A stretch of 64,000 nt of DNA, taken from positions 186,001 through 250,000 of the forward strand of contig CAWHHZ010000009.1 in the NCBI GenBank assembly GCA_963829355.1, in the 5' to 3' direction. Positions 16,490-24,569 of this stretch are shown here, one piece after another. The position numbers were made by a program, and so were the translations under genes. The DNA comes from CAWHHZ01 sp963829355 (lineage in GTDB: Bacteria; Acidobacteriota; Thermoanaerobaculia; Gp7-AA8; JAHWKK01). The notes under the pieces were generated by a model. It worked only from the letters and a program-made list of their open reading frames with translations. It was not told the origin of the DNA and did not search any database. How positions within the stretch are numbered: position 1 is the stretch's first letter; each line of letters begins with the position of its first letter.

Positions 16490-19400
16490 GCGAGGGAGCC
16501 GGCACATTTGACGGCGCTCTGCGAATCGACGACAGCGGCCTCATCGTGTCGGCGAACGAAAAGGCTGCAAAGCTCTTCGGAGGGAGCCTCGATGGAGAGC
16601 CTCTCGCCCAGCGACTGATTCGTCACGAGGGCAGCGGACAGTGGAAAACGTTCGACGGAAGGCCTTTCGAAGCTGAGTCCTTCAGCGTCCGCAGAGACGA
16701 AGGTGAGATCGAGATCCGCCTGCGCCTACCGGACCCGGGTGACGACACGATCACCCGACGGAAACAGGACAGCCTCCTTCACATCAGCTCGGACGTGTTC
16801 CGCGCCGGCCCCGCGGATCTGGATCAGACGATCGTCGAGGCCCTGGGACGTATTGCTCATCTCACGCGCGCCGACCGCGCCTACCTGCTGATGTTCACGC
16901 CTGATGGCACGGCGAGAAATACTCACGAATGGTCGAGAGCCGGGACTTCGCCCCAGATCGACCGTCTCGGTGAGATTCCGGCGGAGGCAATGAAATGGTT
17001 CAGGGACCGAGTGAACCATGACGAGTGTCTGCTCATCGGCAACGTAGCGGACTTCCCTCCGTCGATCGATGACGTGAGGCAACATCTGTCTCAGCAGGGG
17101 ATCCAGTCTCTTCTGGCCATCGGTATCTTCGAGGACAGGGAACTGATCGGTGTGGTTGGCTTCGATACCTGCAGACGGGAGGCGCGCTGGTCGCACCGCT
17201 CTGTGGAACGGCTCCGCATGATCGCGGAGCTATTCGTCCAGTCGTTGCTACGTGCGCGCACGTCTCGTGAGCTCGAGAGAGCCAGAGAACTGTTCGATCT
17301 CGTTCGGTCGGCGACGAGTGACATCATCTACGATTGGGACCTGCAGAATGGGTCAGTACGCGGACAGGGGCTCGATTCGTTCCTCGGGGCGGAGCCGCCC
17401 GCCGGCAGCTCCGAGGCCGACTGGTGGTTCAGCAACGTTCATCCTGCGGAGCGCGAGGCGGTCCGGCAAAGCTATCAGGACGCTCTCGAGGACCCCGCGA
17501 TCCAGACGCACTCGGCAGAGTTTCGCGTCGGCCGCCCCGATGGATCGTGGGCGTGGTTGTTCGACCGGTCATACATCGTACGGGATGGCAACGGCAAAGC
17601 CCTTCGAGTCATCGGCTCAACCGCCGACATGACCGAACGTGTCAATGCCGAGGAGGAGTTGAGAAAGCAGCAGGAGCTGTTCCACTACGTGCGGCTCGCC
17701 ACGAACGACATCATCTGGGAAACCGATCTGGAAAGCGGAAAAGCGTGGCGGAGCGAATCGATGGAATCGGTTCTGGGCATTGCGCCCTCCGGGGATCATG
17801 ACTGGGACTGGTGGATGGAGAGAATTCACCCGGAGGATCGGGAGGAATGCGACGCGAAACTCTCCCGTCTCTTCAGCGATCGCGGGATGTCCTTCATGGA
17901 GCACACGTATCGGATTCAACATCGTGATGGAACATGGGTATCCATCCTCGACCGGGGTTACGTGGTCCGTGACGAGGACGGCCGCGCGAAGCGGATGATC
18001 GGGACCTGCACGGACGTGACCGAGCAGCAACGGGCTCTGCGACGGCTCAAGGAGAGTGAGGGCCGTTTCAAGGCAGTCGTCGAGAATGTCTCTGATGTCA
18101 TCGCCATTGTCGACCGGAACGGAATCATCGTCTACGAGAGCCCCTCGTCTAGCAGGGTCTTCGGCTACTCATCGAAGGAGCTGGTCGGGCAGAGCGTGTT
18201 CCACCCCGTTCACCCGGAAGACCGCCAAAGAGTCGAAACTCTTTTCCGAAACGCGCTGAAGGACGACGCGCGAGAGGCGCGTGCGACTGTCCGGTACCGC
18301 CATGCCGCCGGGCACTGGCTGACAATCGAAACCGTGGGGGCGAACTTCATCGACCGGGAGCAGATCGCCGGGATCGTTCTCGTTTCCCGGGACATCACCC
18401 ATAGGCGTCTGATGGATCAGCAGCTCGAACGCTCGGCCCGTCTCTCGAGCCTCGGGCATCTCGCTTCGGCGGTCGCCCACGAGTTCAACAACGTGCTGAT
18501 GGGAGCGCAGCCATTCGTCGAAGTGATCACACGGAAAGCGCAGGACAACGAACAGGTGCGTTCGGCAGCGATGAGGATCGCCGAGGCTCTCGAGAAGGGA
18601 AAAAAGACCTCCCGATCTCTTCTCACGTTCGCCCGGCCGATCTCGGTGTCGCTCGAAACCATTGATCTTCGTGGCTGGATCAGCACCGTCGAGAGCGAGA
18701 TCCGTGGACTTCTTCCCGAATCGATCGGGATGAAGATCGAGATCTCTGACGAGCCCCTCAAAGTCACGGCAGATCCAATGGCTCTTCATCAGTCACTTCT
18801 CAATCTGGTGCTGAACGCGTGTGATGTTCTGCGGAATCGCGAGGATGGAATGGTCGTAGTCGAGGTGAGACCCGCCGCGTGGTCAACGCCGGGCCGCAAT
18901 GATTACATCACCCTCTCCGTCTCGGACAATGGTCCGCAGCTTGCGGCGGAGGTGCTCGAACATATTTTCGATCCGATGTTCTCCAGCCAGCGCAATCCGA
19001 GCGCCGGGCTGGAGCTCGCGGTCGTCCACCAGCTCATTACGGCTCAGTCAGGAAGAGTTACAGTCGAGAGCGATTCCCATCGAACGACTTACTGCATGTA
19101 CCTCCGCGCGAGCGAACCCTCCGATGAGAACATCGAGCCCGAGATGCTCGAGGAAATGGTGGAATCGGACAATTCGATTCTGCTCGTCGAGGACAACGCG
19201 ATCGTCGCCTCCGGAATCGCTGCCATCCTCGAACTGGACGAACAGGCAGTGGACGTCGTCGAGACGGGGGCCGCAGCAATCGCGTTCGTCAAAGAGAAAC
19301 GGCCGTCGGTGATGATTCTCGACATCGGGCTGCCTGACATGAACGGCATCGAGGTCTACGAGGCGATCGCACGCGATCATCCCGATCTCCCGGTCATCTT

Positions 19401-19533
19401 CTCGAGCGGTCACGGGGATCAGCAGGAGCTCAAGCAGTATCTCACTCGACCCAACGTCGAATTTCTTCTGAAGCCGTACGATGCGCAGACGCTGATGTCG
19501 ATCGTCGAGAGGCTGCGACACGGGAGGAGCTGA
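16486..19533 (+). CDS. hybrid sensor kinase: PAS-GAF-PAS-PAS-PAS-HisKA-HATPase-receiver, degenerate ATP site
   Basis: 1015 residues from GTG 16486, soluble throughout. The order is a PAS-like lead (to about 80), GAF (about 95-255), three PAS domains (about 265-640), HisKA with acceptor in VAHEFNNVLMGAQPF (about residue 665), HATPase_c, and a C-terminal receiver (acidic pair VEDN, acceptor Asp in MILDIGLPDMNG, Lys in LLKPYD). The nucleotide-binding part is eroded: the G1 box reads DNGPQL instead of DxGxG and the G2 box GLELAVV instead of GLGLAIV, although the N-box LNLVLNACDVL is kept. It may therefore act as a phosphatase or a scaffold, or be phosphorylated in trans by its intact paralogue just upstream. 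Confidence 0.9.
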   Translation: MSEGAGTFDGALRIDDSGLIVSANEKAAKLFGGSLDGEPLAQRLIRHEGSGQWKTFDGRPFEAESFSVRRDEGEIEIRLRLPDPGDDTITRRKQDSLLHISSDVFRAGPADLDQTIVEALGRIAHLTRADRAYLLMFTPDGTARNTHEWSRAGTSPQIDRLGEIPAEAMKWFRDRVNHDECLLIGNVADFPPSIDDVRQHLSQQGIQSLLAIGIFEDRELIGVVGFDTCRREARWSHRSVERLRMIAELFVQSLLRARTSRELERARELFDLVRSATSDIIYDWDLQNGSVRGQGLDSFLGAEPPAGSSEADWWFSNVHPAEREAVRQSYQDALEDPAIQTHSAEFRVGRPDGSWAWLFDRSYIVRDGNGKALRVIGSTADMTERVNAEEELRKQQELFHYVRLATNDIIWETDLESGKAWRSESMESVLGIAPSGDHDWDWWMERIHPEDREECDAKLSRLFSDRGMSFMEHTYRIQHRDGTWVSILDRGYVVRDEDGRAKRMIGTCTDVTEQQRALRRLKESEGRFKAVVENVSDVIAIVDRNGIIVYESPSSSRVFGYSSKELVGQSVFHPVHPEDRQRVETLFRNALKDDAREARATVRYRHAAGHWLTIETVGANFIDREQIAGIVLVSRDITHRRLMDQQLERSARLSSLGHLASAVAHEFNNVLMGAQPFVEVITRKAQDNEQVRSAAMRIAEALEKGKKTSRSLLTFARPISVSLETIDLRGWISTVESEIRGLLPESIGMKIEISDEPLKVTADPMALHQSLLNLVLNACDVLRNREDGMVVVEVRPAAWSTPGRNDYITLSVSDNGPQLAAEVLEHIFDPMFSSQRNPSAGLELAVVHQLITAQSGRVTVESDSHRTTYCMYLRASEPSDENIEPEMLEEMVESDNSILLVEDNAIVASGIAAILELDEQAVDVVETGAAAIAFVKEKRPSVMILDIGLPDMNGIEVYEAIARDHPDLPVIFSSGHGDQQELKQYLTRPNVEFLLKPYDAQTLMSIVERLRHGRS

Positions 19534-19538
19534 GACAC

Positions 19539-19581
19539 AACGCAGGCTGGGAGCCTGCGTTCCGCCGGCAGGGTGCCGGCG
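19539..19581. repeat. double hairpin repeat after the kinase operon
   Basis: Two adjacent stem-loops: ACGCAGGCTGGGAGCCTGCGT, then GCCGGCAGGGTGCCGGC. They lie in the short convergent gap between the kinase operon and the VIT-type transporter. There is no T-run, so it is not a classical terminator, though it could slow or protect transcript ends. Confidence 0.6.
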
Positions 19582-19589
19582 CTCAACAA

Positions 19590-20339
19590 CTACATGCCGC
19601 CGAGCAGGGCGCCGATCCCCCACGCGGTGCCGGCGGCGATCACTCCCACGCTCAGCGTCTCCAGACCCGACATCCACCACGACCGGACAGACCAGCGGCT
19701 CTTGATCGAACCGATCGCGAAGAAGGTGATGGCGGTCAATACCGCGGAGATCGCAAACGGCTGCTCGAGCCGGAACAGCCACGCGAGCAGTGGCACTGAA
19801 CCGCAAATCACGAAGGAGGCAAATGTCGTGAACGACGCGGTCCACGCCGATCGGACCTCGAGCGGCAGACCGTACTCCTCGGCGAGCATCGTTTCGACCC
19901 ACCGCTCCTCGTCCGCAGTCACGATCTCGACGGCCGTCTCCAGATCCTCTCCTTCGAATCCCTTTGCGGCGTAGATCTGCCGGATCTCTTCCCGCTCCCC
20001 TTCCGGGTCGACCCGGACGTGGCGGTACTCGATCGCCCGGAAATGCTCGAGCTGCTGCTCTTCCGTTCGCGTCGCACTGTAATTGCCCGCCGCCATGGAG
20101 AATCCGTCGGCGATGAGATTCGCGAGACCGAGAATGATGACGACCTTGTGGGAGAGCGAGGCCCCAACCACTCCCGCCACGATCGCGAAGGTCGTGACCG
20201 ACCCGTCGATCCCGCCGTACACCCAATCTCTCAGATAGCTCTGCCGCGGTCCATCCTCCAGACGGCGACGAATCGCCTCGGGGGTGTGCCTGTGCTCGAG
20301 ATCTTCACGTGTCAATTCATCTTCAACCATCTGCGGCAT
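19590..20339 (-). CDS. VIT1/CCC1-family iron/manganese transporter
   Basis: 249 residues from ATG 20339. The N-terminal helix LRDWVYGGIDGSVTTFAIVAG is the family signature, with conserved Asp and Gly in the first membrane span, and LGLANLIADGFSMAAGNYSATR follows. A charged cytosolic segment of about 70 residues separates this from the last three hydrophobic spans, the layout of VIT1/CCC1 proteins that move Fe(II) or Mn(II) out of the cytosol. It lies head to head with the cysteine-cluster gene, starts 17 bases apart, so the two promoters overlap and may share control. Confidence 0.88.
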   Translation of the reverse strand: MPQMVEDELTREDLEHRHTPEAIRRRLEDGPRQSYLRDWVYGGIDGSVTTFAIVAGVVGASLSHKVVIILGLANLIADGFSMAAGNYSATRTEEQQLEHFRAIEYRHVRVDPEGEREEIRQIYAAKGFEGEDLETAVEIVTADEERWVETMLAEEYGLPLEVRSAWTASFTTFASFVICGSVPLLAWLFRLEQPFAISAVLTAITFFAIGSIKSRWSVRSWWMSGLETLSVGVIAAGTAWGIGALLGGM

Positions 20340-20356
20340 TGTAAACTGCGCGGACA

Positions 20357-20734
20357 ATGGCGCCGAAAGATAAACCTCTACTCTACGACTGCAACAAGTG
20401 TCCCGCGTACTGCTGCAGCTACGACCGTATCGAGGTGACAGACTTCGATCTCGAAAGGCTCGCAGAACATCTCGGCCTCTCGATGGAGGACACGGAGAAG
20501 CGATACACGAAGATGTGGGAGGAGGACGAGCGGGTCCTCCGACACCGGAACGACGACATCTACGGAACTGTCTGCCGGTTTCTCGACAAGAAGACGAGAC
20601 GATGCACCGTCTACGAAGGACGCCCCGAGGTATGCAGGGAGTATCCCGACCGGCGACGCTGCGGCTACTACGAGTTCCTCAAATGGGAGCGAAATTTCCA
20701 GGACGACGACGAGTTCATTCCGTTGTACGACTGA
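20357..20734 (+). CDS. YkgJ-family cysteine-cluster protein
   Basis: 125 residues. Cysteines are arranged CNKCPAYCC near the start and VCRF, RCTVY, VCREYPDRRRCGYY further on, the spacing of the YkgJ (CxxCxxxCC) family, thought to bind zinc or an Fe-S cluster. The exact function is unknown. It is divergent from an iron/manganese-type transporter with almost no spacer, which makes a metal-related job plausible but unproven. The downstream region is repeat DNA. Confidence 0.85.
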   Translation: MAPKDKPLLYDCNKCPAYCCSYDRIEVTDFDLERLAEHLGLSMEDTEKRYTKMWEEDERVLRHRNDDIYGTVCRFLDKKTRRCTVYEGRPEVCREYPDRRRCGYYEFLKWERNFQDDDEFIPLYD

Positions 20735-20780
20735 GGCAGTCGTCAGTCGAAAACCTTGAAGGCCGCGAAGCGGCCGACAG

Positions 20781-20957
20781 GTAATAGCCCCCGGCTTCAG
20801 CCGGGGGTCCTGGCGCCCCACCAAACCGCGAGCCCGCGAAGCGGGCGACAGGAGGGGCGTGGGCTACGTCGTCCGCGAAGAACCTGTCGCCCGCTTCGCG
20901 GGCTCGCGTGGGCATCTCTCTCGCCGCCTACCCCCGGCTGAAGCCGGGGGCTATTAC
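20781..20957. repeat. large nested palindrome with 27- and 24-bp perfect arms
   Basis: GTAATAGCCCCCGGCTTCAG... (20781-20807) is the exact complement of 20931-20957. Inside it CGAGCCCGCGAAGCGGGCGA... (20829-20852) is the exact complement of 20883-20906, with a 30-base loop. Each arm itself folds (CCCCCGGCTTCAGCCGGGGG; GCCCGCGAAGCGGGC). It lies between the convergent cysteine-cluster gene and malQ and carries no gene. Short AGTCGTC-type repeats flank it. Confidence 0.85.
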
Positions 20958-21008
20958 CTTTCGCCCGCTTCGCGGGCTCTGACGACTGACGACCGACGAC
21001 TGCCTCCC

Positions 21009-22499
21009 TCACACCATCGGCTCTGTTCGGCCGGTCCTAGTCGATAATCCCGCCAATCTCTGTGCATCCTTCTCAGTCAGGCGGTCGGGCTCCATCCGCC
21101 ATGTCCAGTTTCCTTCGGCGGTGCCGGGGATGTTCATGCGTGCCTCTGATCCGAGATCGAGGACATCCTGCATCGGGATGATGGCGACGTCGGCGCGCGA
21201 GCGGAACAGCGCCTCGATGGCGTTCGGAACAATCGCGTTCTCGGATCGGGCGTGGAGGTAACGGATCGCGTGCTCACGCTCCTTCTCCCCGGCCGAATCG
21301 AACCAGCCGCGGAACGTGTCGTTGTCGTGCGTACCGGTATAGCCGACCATGTTCCTGACATAGCGATGTGGAAGATGGATATTGTCAGGATCGCCGAAGC
21401 CGAACTGCATCACCTTCATCCCTGGGTACCCGGTGCGCTCGAGCAGTTCCTCCACGTCCGGCGTGATCGTGCCGAGGTCCTCGGCTACGAGCGGCAGCTC
21501 TCCCAGGTTGCCCTCGATCTTCTGGAAGAGCTCGAATCCCGGACCGGTCCGCCACTCCCCGTTGACCGCCGTTTCCTCGCTCGCCGGGACTTCCCAGTAG
21601 CCGGCGAATGCCCTGAAGTGATCAAGCCGCAGGACATCCAGCATCCTGAGGTTCGACCGAATTCGCTCGGTCCACCACCAGTAGCCATCCATCCGCATCC
21701 GTTCCCAATCGTAGATGGGGTTGCCCCATCGCTGCCCCGTCTCACTGAAGTAGTCGGGCGGAACTCCCGCGACGACGGTCGGCTGAAGATCCTCGTCGAG
21801 TAAAAACCGGTCCGGATGCGCCCAGACGTCCGCACTGTCACCTGCCACATAGATCGGAGCATCGCCGAAGATCGAGATCCCTCTCTGATTCGCGTAGCGA
21901 TGAAGCTCATCCCACTGCCGGTGAAAGAGCCACTGGAGAAAGCGCTGGTACTCGAGCTCCTCGCTCTGCTCGTCTCTGATCGTACCGAGCGCTGCCTCGT
22001 CCCGGTGTCGAAGAGCCTCCGGCCATTCGTACCACGAGCGATCATCGTGGAGCTGCCGGATTGTTGCGAAGAGGCTCCAGTCTTCGAGCCAGGTCTCGAC
22101 TTCCTGGCTCCACGACTCGATCTCACCGCGGATCGTCGAGCTGTCACGCGCCGTCCGCCACGCGCGGCGCAGAACTGTCTCCCGCTCCTGAGCCACGAGG
22201 TCGAAATCGACGACCGACACCGGACGCTCGGAAGGGAGATCGCCCGTTGTGAGCAATCCCTGCTCGACCAGCCGCTCCGGGGAGATGAGCCACGGATTGC
22301 CGGCAAACGCAGAGAGTGCCCCGTACGGCGACCCTCCGCGGTTGGTCGGATTCAGTGGAAGAATCTGCCACATGCGCTGCCGCGAGCTCTCCATCCATCG
22401 GAGGAAGCGTGCCGACTCGGGTCCGAGATCGCCGATACCGTAGCGCGAAGGCATCGATGTGACGTGCAGCAGGATTCCGGAGCGTCTGCCCTGGATCAA
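21009..22499 (-). CDS. malQ: 4-alpha-glucanotransferase (amylomaltase)
   Basis: 496 residues from a TTG at 22499 preceded by GGAGGG. GH77 landmarks are all present: HVTSMPSRYGIGDLG at the N-terminus, WQILPLNPTNRGGSPY, the nucleophile Asp in LRLDHFRAFAGYW, the acid/base Glu in LVAEDLGTITPDV and the third acidic residue in GYTGTHDNDTFRGW. The enzyme transfers alpha-1,4-glucan segments and helps recycle maltodextrins or glycogen in the cytoplasm. Its start overlaps the stop of the receiver gene upstream (TTGA), which is an unusual partner for malQ. Confidence 0.95.
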   Translation of the reverse strand: MIQGRRSGILLHVTSMPSRYGIGDLGPESARFLRWMESSRQRMWQILPLNPTNRGGSPYGALSAFAGNPWLISPERLVEQGLLTTGDLPSERPVSVVDFDLVAQERETVLRRAWRTARDSSTIRGEIESWSQEVETWLEDWSLFATIRQLHDDRSWYEWPEALRHRDEAALGTIRDEQSEELEYQRFLQWLFHRQWDELHRYANQRGISIFGDAPIYVAGDSADVWAHPDRFLLDEDLQPTVVAGVPPDYFSETGQRWGNPIYDWERMRMDGYWWWTERIRSNLRMLDVLRLDHFRAFAGYWEVPASEETAVNGEWRTGPGFELFQKIEGNLGELPLVAEDLGTITPDVEELLERTGYPGMKVMQFGFGDPDNIHLPHRYVRNMVGYTGTHDNDTFRGWFDSAGEKEREHAIRYLHARSENAIVPNAIEALFRSRADVAIIPMQDVLDLGSEARMNIPGTAEGNWTWRMEPDRLTEKDAQRLAGLSTRTGRTEPMV

Positions 22500-22873
22500 A
22501 CCGAACCCTCCGTGACCGCCAGGTAACGCCGTACGATCGCCCCGATGTTGTGCGGGTCGAAAGGCTTTCGAATCACTGCGGTCACGACCGACTCGTCGAG
22601 ACGGGTGTTGTCGTCGGCCACGGCGCTAAGAACGAGGACGGTCGGCTTTGGCTGGAGCTGTGCCGTGGCGAGATACTCAATGACGGACTGACCATCCCCC
22701 GCCGGCATCCGCAGATCGAGAAAGATGAGACTGAAAGAGCCTCGGGAGAGATGATCGATCGCACGGATGCCGCTTTCGGCCACCACGACCTCGTCGGCCT
22801 CTCCTTCGATCAGACGCGCAAGCAGTTGCGTGATGGTTTCGTCATCATCGACGATCAGCACCCGGGTAATCAT
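22496..22873 (-). CDS. single-domain response regulator
   Basis: 125 residues, receiver only: VDDDET at the N-terminus, phospho-acceptor Asp in LIFLDLRMPAGDG, Ser in VLVLSAVAD and Lys in VIRKPFDP. No output domain. It overlaps malQ downstream and the SRPBCC gene upstream by four bases each, so the three are one transcript. Which kinase feeds it is unknown; no kinase gene is adjacent. Confidence 0.9.
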   Translation of the reverse strand: MITRVLIVDDDETITQLLARLIEGEADEVVVAESGIRAIDHLSRGSFSLIFLDLRMPAGDGQSVIEYLATAQLQPKPTVLVLSAVADDNTRLDESVVTAVIRKPFDPHNIGAIVRRYLAVTEGSV

Positions 22874-23352
22874 TCTCTTCTCTCCTCTCGCGATCCTCGT
22901 GCCTCATCGTCCCCGAACAGCCGACCGATCGCACTCGCCCGATGATCGAAAATCCTCTTCAACTGAAGCCGGACGAACCAGGAGCCAAAGAGGCGCCCGG
23001 CCGGTCCGAAAGGCAGCTCGTAATCCACATCGTCGATCATCTCGACGCCCCCGTCGGTATCGCGAAAGACGTGCCTGTGATGCCAGAGAGAATACGGACC
23101 GCTCTTCTGAACATCGACGAACATCGCCCTTTCCTCGACCTCGGTGATCTGAGAGACCCATCGTACGGGGATTCCGGCGATCTTCAGGCGATACACGATC
23201 TCGTCCCCTCTGCGGATCGCACGATCGGGAGCCGAAACGATATCGAACGTCATCGACTCGGGCGTGATGCGTGCCAGATTGCGCGGATCGGAGAAAAAGA
23301 TCCAGACCTCATCGAGGCTTGCCGGAATGACGGCGGTCCTGAGTAGTTTCAT
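22870..23352 (-). CDS. SRPBCC-fold protein (polyketide-cyclase/START-like)
   Basis: 160 residues. The opening KLLRTAVIPASLDEVWIFFSDPRNLARITP is the standard start of SRPBCC proteins, and later FRDTDGGVEMIDDVDYELPFGPAGRLF matches the family's last strands and long C-terminal helix. Such proteins hold small hydrophobic ligands in a helix-grip pocket; similar ones are often adjacent to epimerase or stress genes. First gene of the three-gene unit with the receiver and malQ. No ligand can be named. Confidence 0.85.
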   Translation of the reverse strand: MKLLRTAVIPASLDEVWIFFSDPRNLARITPESMTFDIVSAPDRAIRRGDEIVYRLKIAGIPVRWVSQITEVEERAMFVDVQKSGPYSLWHHRHVFRDTDGGVEMIDDVDYELPFGPAGRLFGSWFVRLQLKRIFDHRASAIGRLFGDDEARGSREERRE

Positions 23353-23446
23353 CGATTCTCCGTAGAGTGCACGGGAGATACCGGGGGAAATGCTGCATTG
23401 TGAACCGGAGCGGCCTCTGGAGAGATCATTGGATTATCATTGAGCC

Positions 23447-23893
23447 ATGAGCACAATCTATCCTCCCCAGTCCGATCACCCGCTGTTCCGCTACTTCGAG
23501 CCGGAAGAACGCAAGGATGTCGAGGATCTCGGCCGGATGATGACCATCAGCAAGGGTGGTTACCTCATCCGTGAGAGCCAGAAGGATACCGCGCTGTTCG
23601 CCGTCGAACGCGGGCGTCTCGAAGTTCTCGTCCCGGGCGAGGAACGACTCGTGGCCACGGTCGGCCCCGGAGACGTCCTCGGTGAGGTCTCCTTCATCGA
23701 CGACTCCCCCAGGACGGTTTCCGTGCGCGCGGGTGAAGAGACCGAAGTGCGTAGCTGGGAGCGTGAGGCACTGCTCGAGCATCTTCACCAGCAGCCGGCA
23801 CTGGCGGCGAAGTTCTTTCTCGCGCTGAGCGAGCTCCTCGTCGAACGTCTGCGGGAAGGCGTAAAACGGCAGGGCACCATGCGCCCGATGTGA
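23447..23893 (+). CDS. cyclic-nucleotide-binding-domain protein
   Basis: 148 residues consisting of one cNMP-binding beta-barrel: LFRYFEPEERKDVEDLGRMM, then KGGYLIRESQKDTALFAVERGRLEV and the phosphate-cassette-like segment VGPGDVLGEVSFIDDSPRTVSVRA. The helices at the end are those of the domain itself; no DNA-binding helix-turn-helix is attached, so it is not a full Crp-type regulator. It may report cAMP or c-di-GMP to a partner. It stands alone, divergent from the SRPBCC operon. Confidence 0.88.
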   Translation: MSTIYPPQSDHPLFRYFEPEERKDVEDLGRMMTISKGGYLIRESQKDTALFAVERGRLEVLVPGEERLVATVGPGDVLGEVSFIDDSPRTVSVRAGEETEVRSWEREALLEHLHQQPALAAKFFLALSELLVERLREGVKRQGTMRPM

Positions 23894-23914
23894 CATCGCG
23901 AACCTCCGCCCGAC

Positions 23915-24054
23915 TGTCATCCTGACCCCGCTCCGCGGGGGAAGGATCGCGTACGGGCTGACTCGAGCTGAATTGATCAGGGAACTGAGGGTGAGTATGA
24001 CTCCACGCGATCCTTCGACCGTCCTCCGCTGCGCTCCGGCGGCTCAGGATGACA
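23915..24054. repeat. TGTCATCCTGA dispersed repeat, copy A4
   Basis: TGTCATCCTGACCCCGCTCC on the left and GGCGGCTCAGGATGACA on the right, with GAAGGATCGCGTACG and CGCGATCCTTC as inner arms. The right end stops eight bases before the crcB stop codon. Confidence 0.82.
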
Positions 24055-24062
24055 TGCTCACC

Positions 24063-24446
24063 TCAGGCTCCGACGAGCATTCGCCCGGCGAGGTATCCGA
24101 TCCATCCGGCGACGAGGCAGCCGAGGAGAGTCGCGGCAACATACAGAGCGGCCACCGCGAACGATCCTTCGTGCATCATGAGAGAGGTCTCGTAGTTGAA
24201 GGTCGAGTACGTCGTGAATCCTCCCATCACGCCCGCGGTGAGACCGAGCCTCAGCTCCGGCGAGATCACCTCCGTTGCAAAGGTGACCTGCATGAGAAAC
24301 GCGAGAAGAAACGACCCGAGGATATTGACGCTCAGGGTGGCCACCGGAAAAAGCACTCCGAGGCGACCGGCGATCCATATGGACAGCAGGTACCGGCTTC
24401 CGCTTCCGATAGCGCCTCCGGCGCACACCATCAGGAACTTGATCAA
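24063..24446 (-). CDS. crcB: fluoride ion exporter CrcB/Fluc
   Basis: 127 residues with four membrane spans. The family motifs are present: GGAIGSGSRYLLS near the N-terminus, TLSVNILGSFLLAF (with the conserved Asn) and GVMGGFTTYSTFNYET. CrcB dimers form a dual-topology fluoride channel that relieves cytoplasmic fluoride. No fluoride riboswitch was recognised upstream; the gene start is close to the divergent rsmE promoter region. Confidence 0.93.
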   Translation of the reverse strand: MIKFLMVCAGGAIGSGSRYLLSIWIAGRLGVLFPVATLSVNILGSFLLAFLMQVTFATEVISPELRLGLTAGVMGGFTTYSTFNYETSLMMHEGSFAVAALYVAATLLGCLVAGWIGYLAGRMLVGA

Positions 24447-24525
24447 CGTCGCCCCAGCCTGTTTCTTCTTTCGATCAACGACATGACCTCGCGCCTAATG
24501 TACCGCATGACCGGTTGATGTTTCA

Positions 24526-24563
24526 CTACACTGAACCACATCCTCAGTGTAGAGTCTACACTG
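24526..24563. promoter_or_regulatory. triple TACACTG box before rsmE
   Basis: CTACACTGA (24526-24534) is matched by its exact complement TCAGTGTAG (24544-24552), and a third CTACACTG follows in direct orientation (24556-24563), seven bases before the rsmE ATG. Three half-sites ending at the ribosome site suggest an operator or an mRNA hairpin controlling translation. It lies between the divergent crcB and rsmE starts, so it could affect either. Confidence 0.55.
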
Positions 24564-24569
24564 GAGCAG

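Noticed and set aside
20781..20957. Transcription terminator
   Set aside because: The palindrome lacks a T-run and is far larger than a terminator stem.
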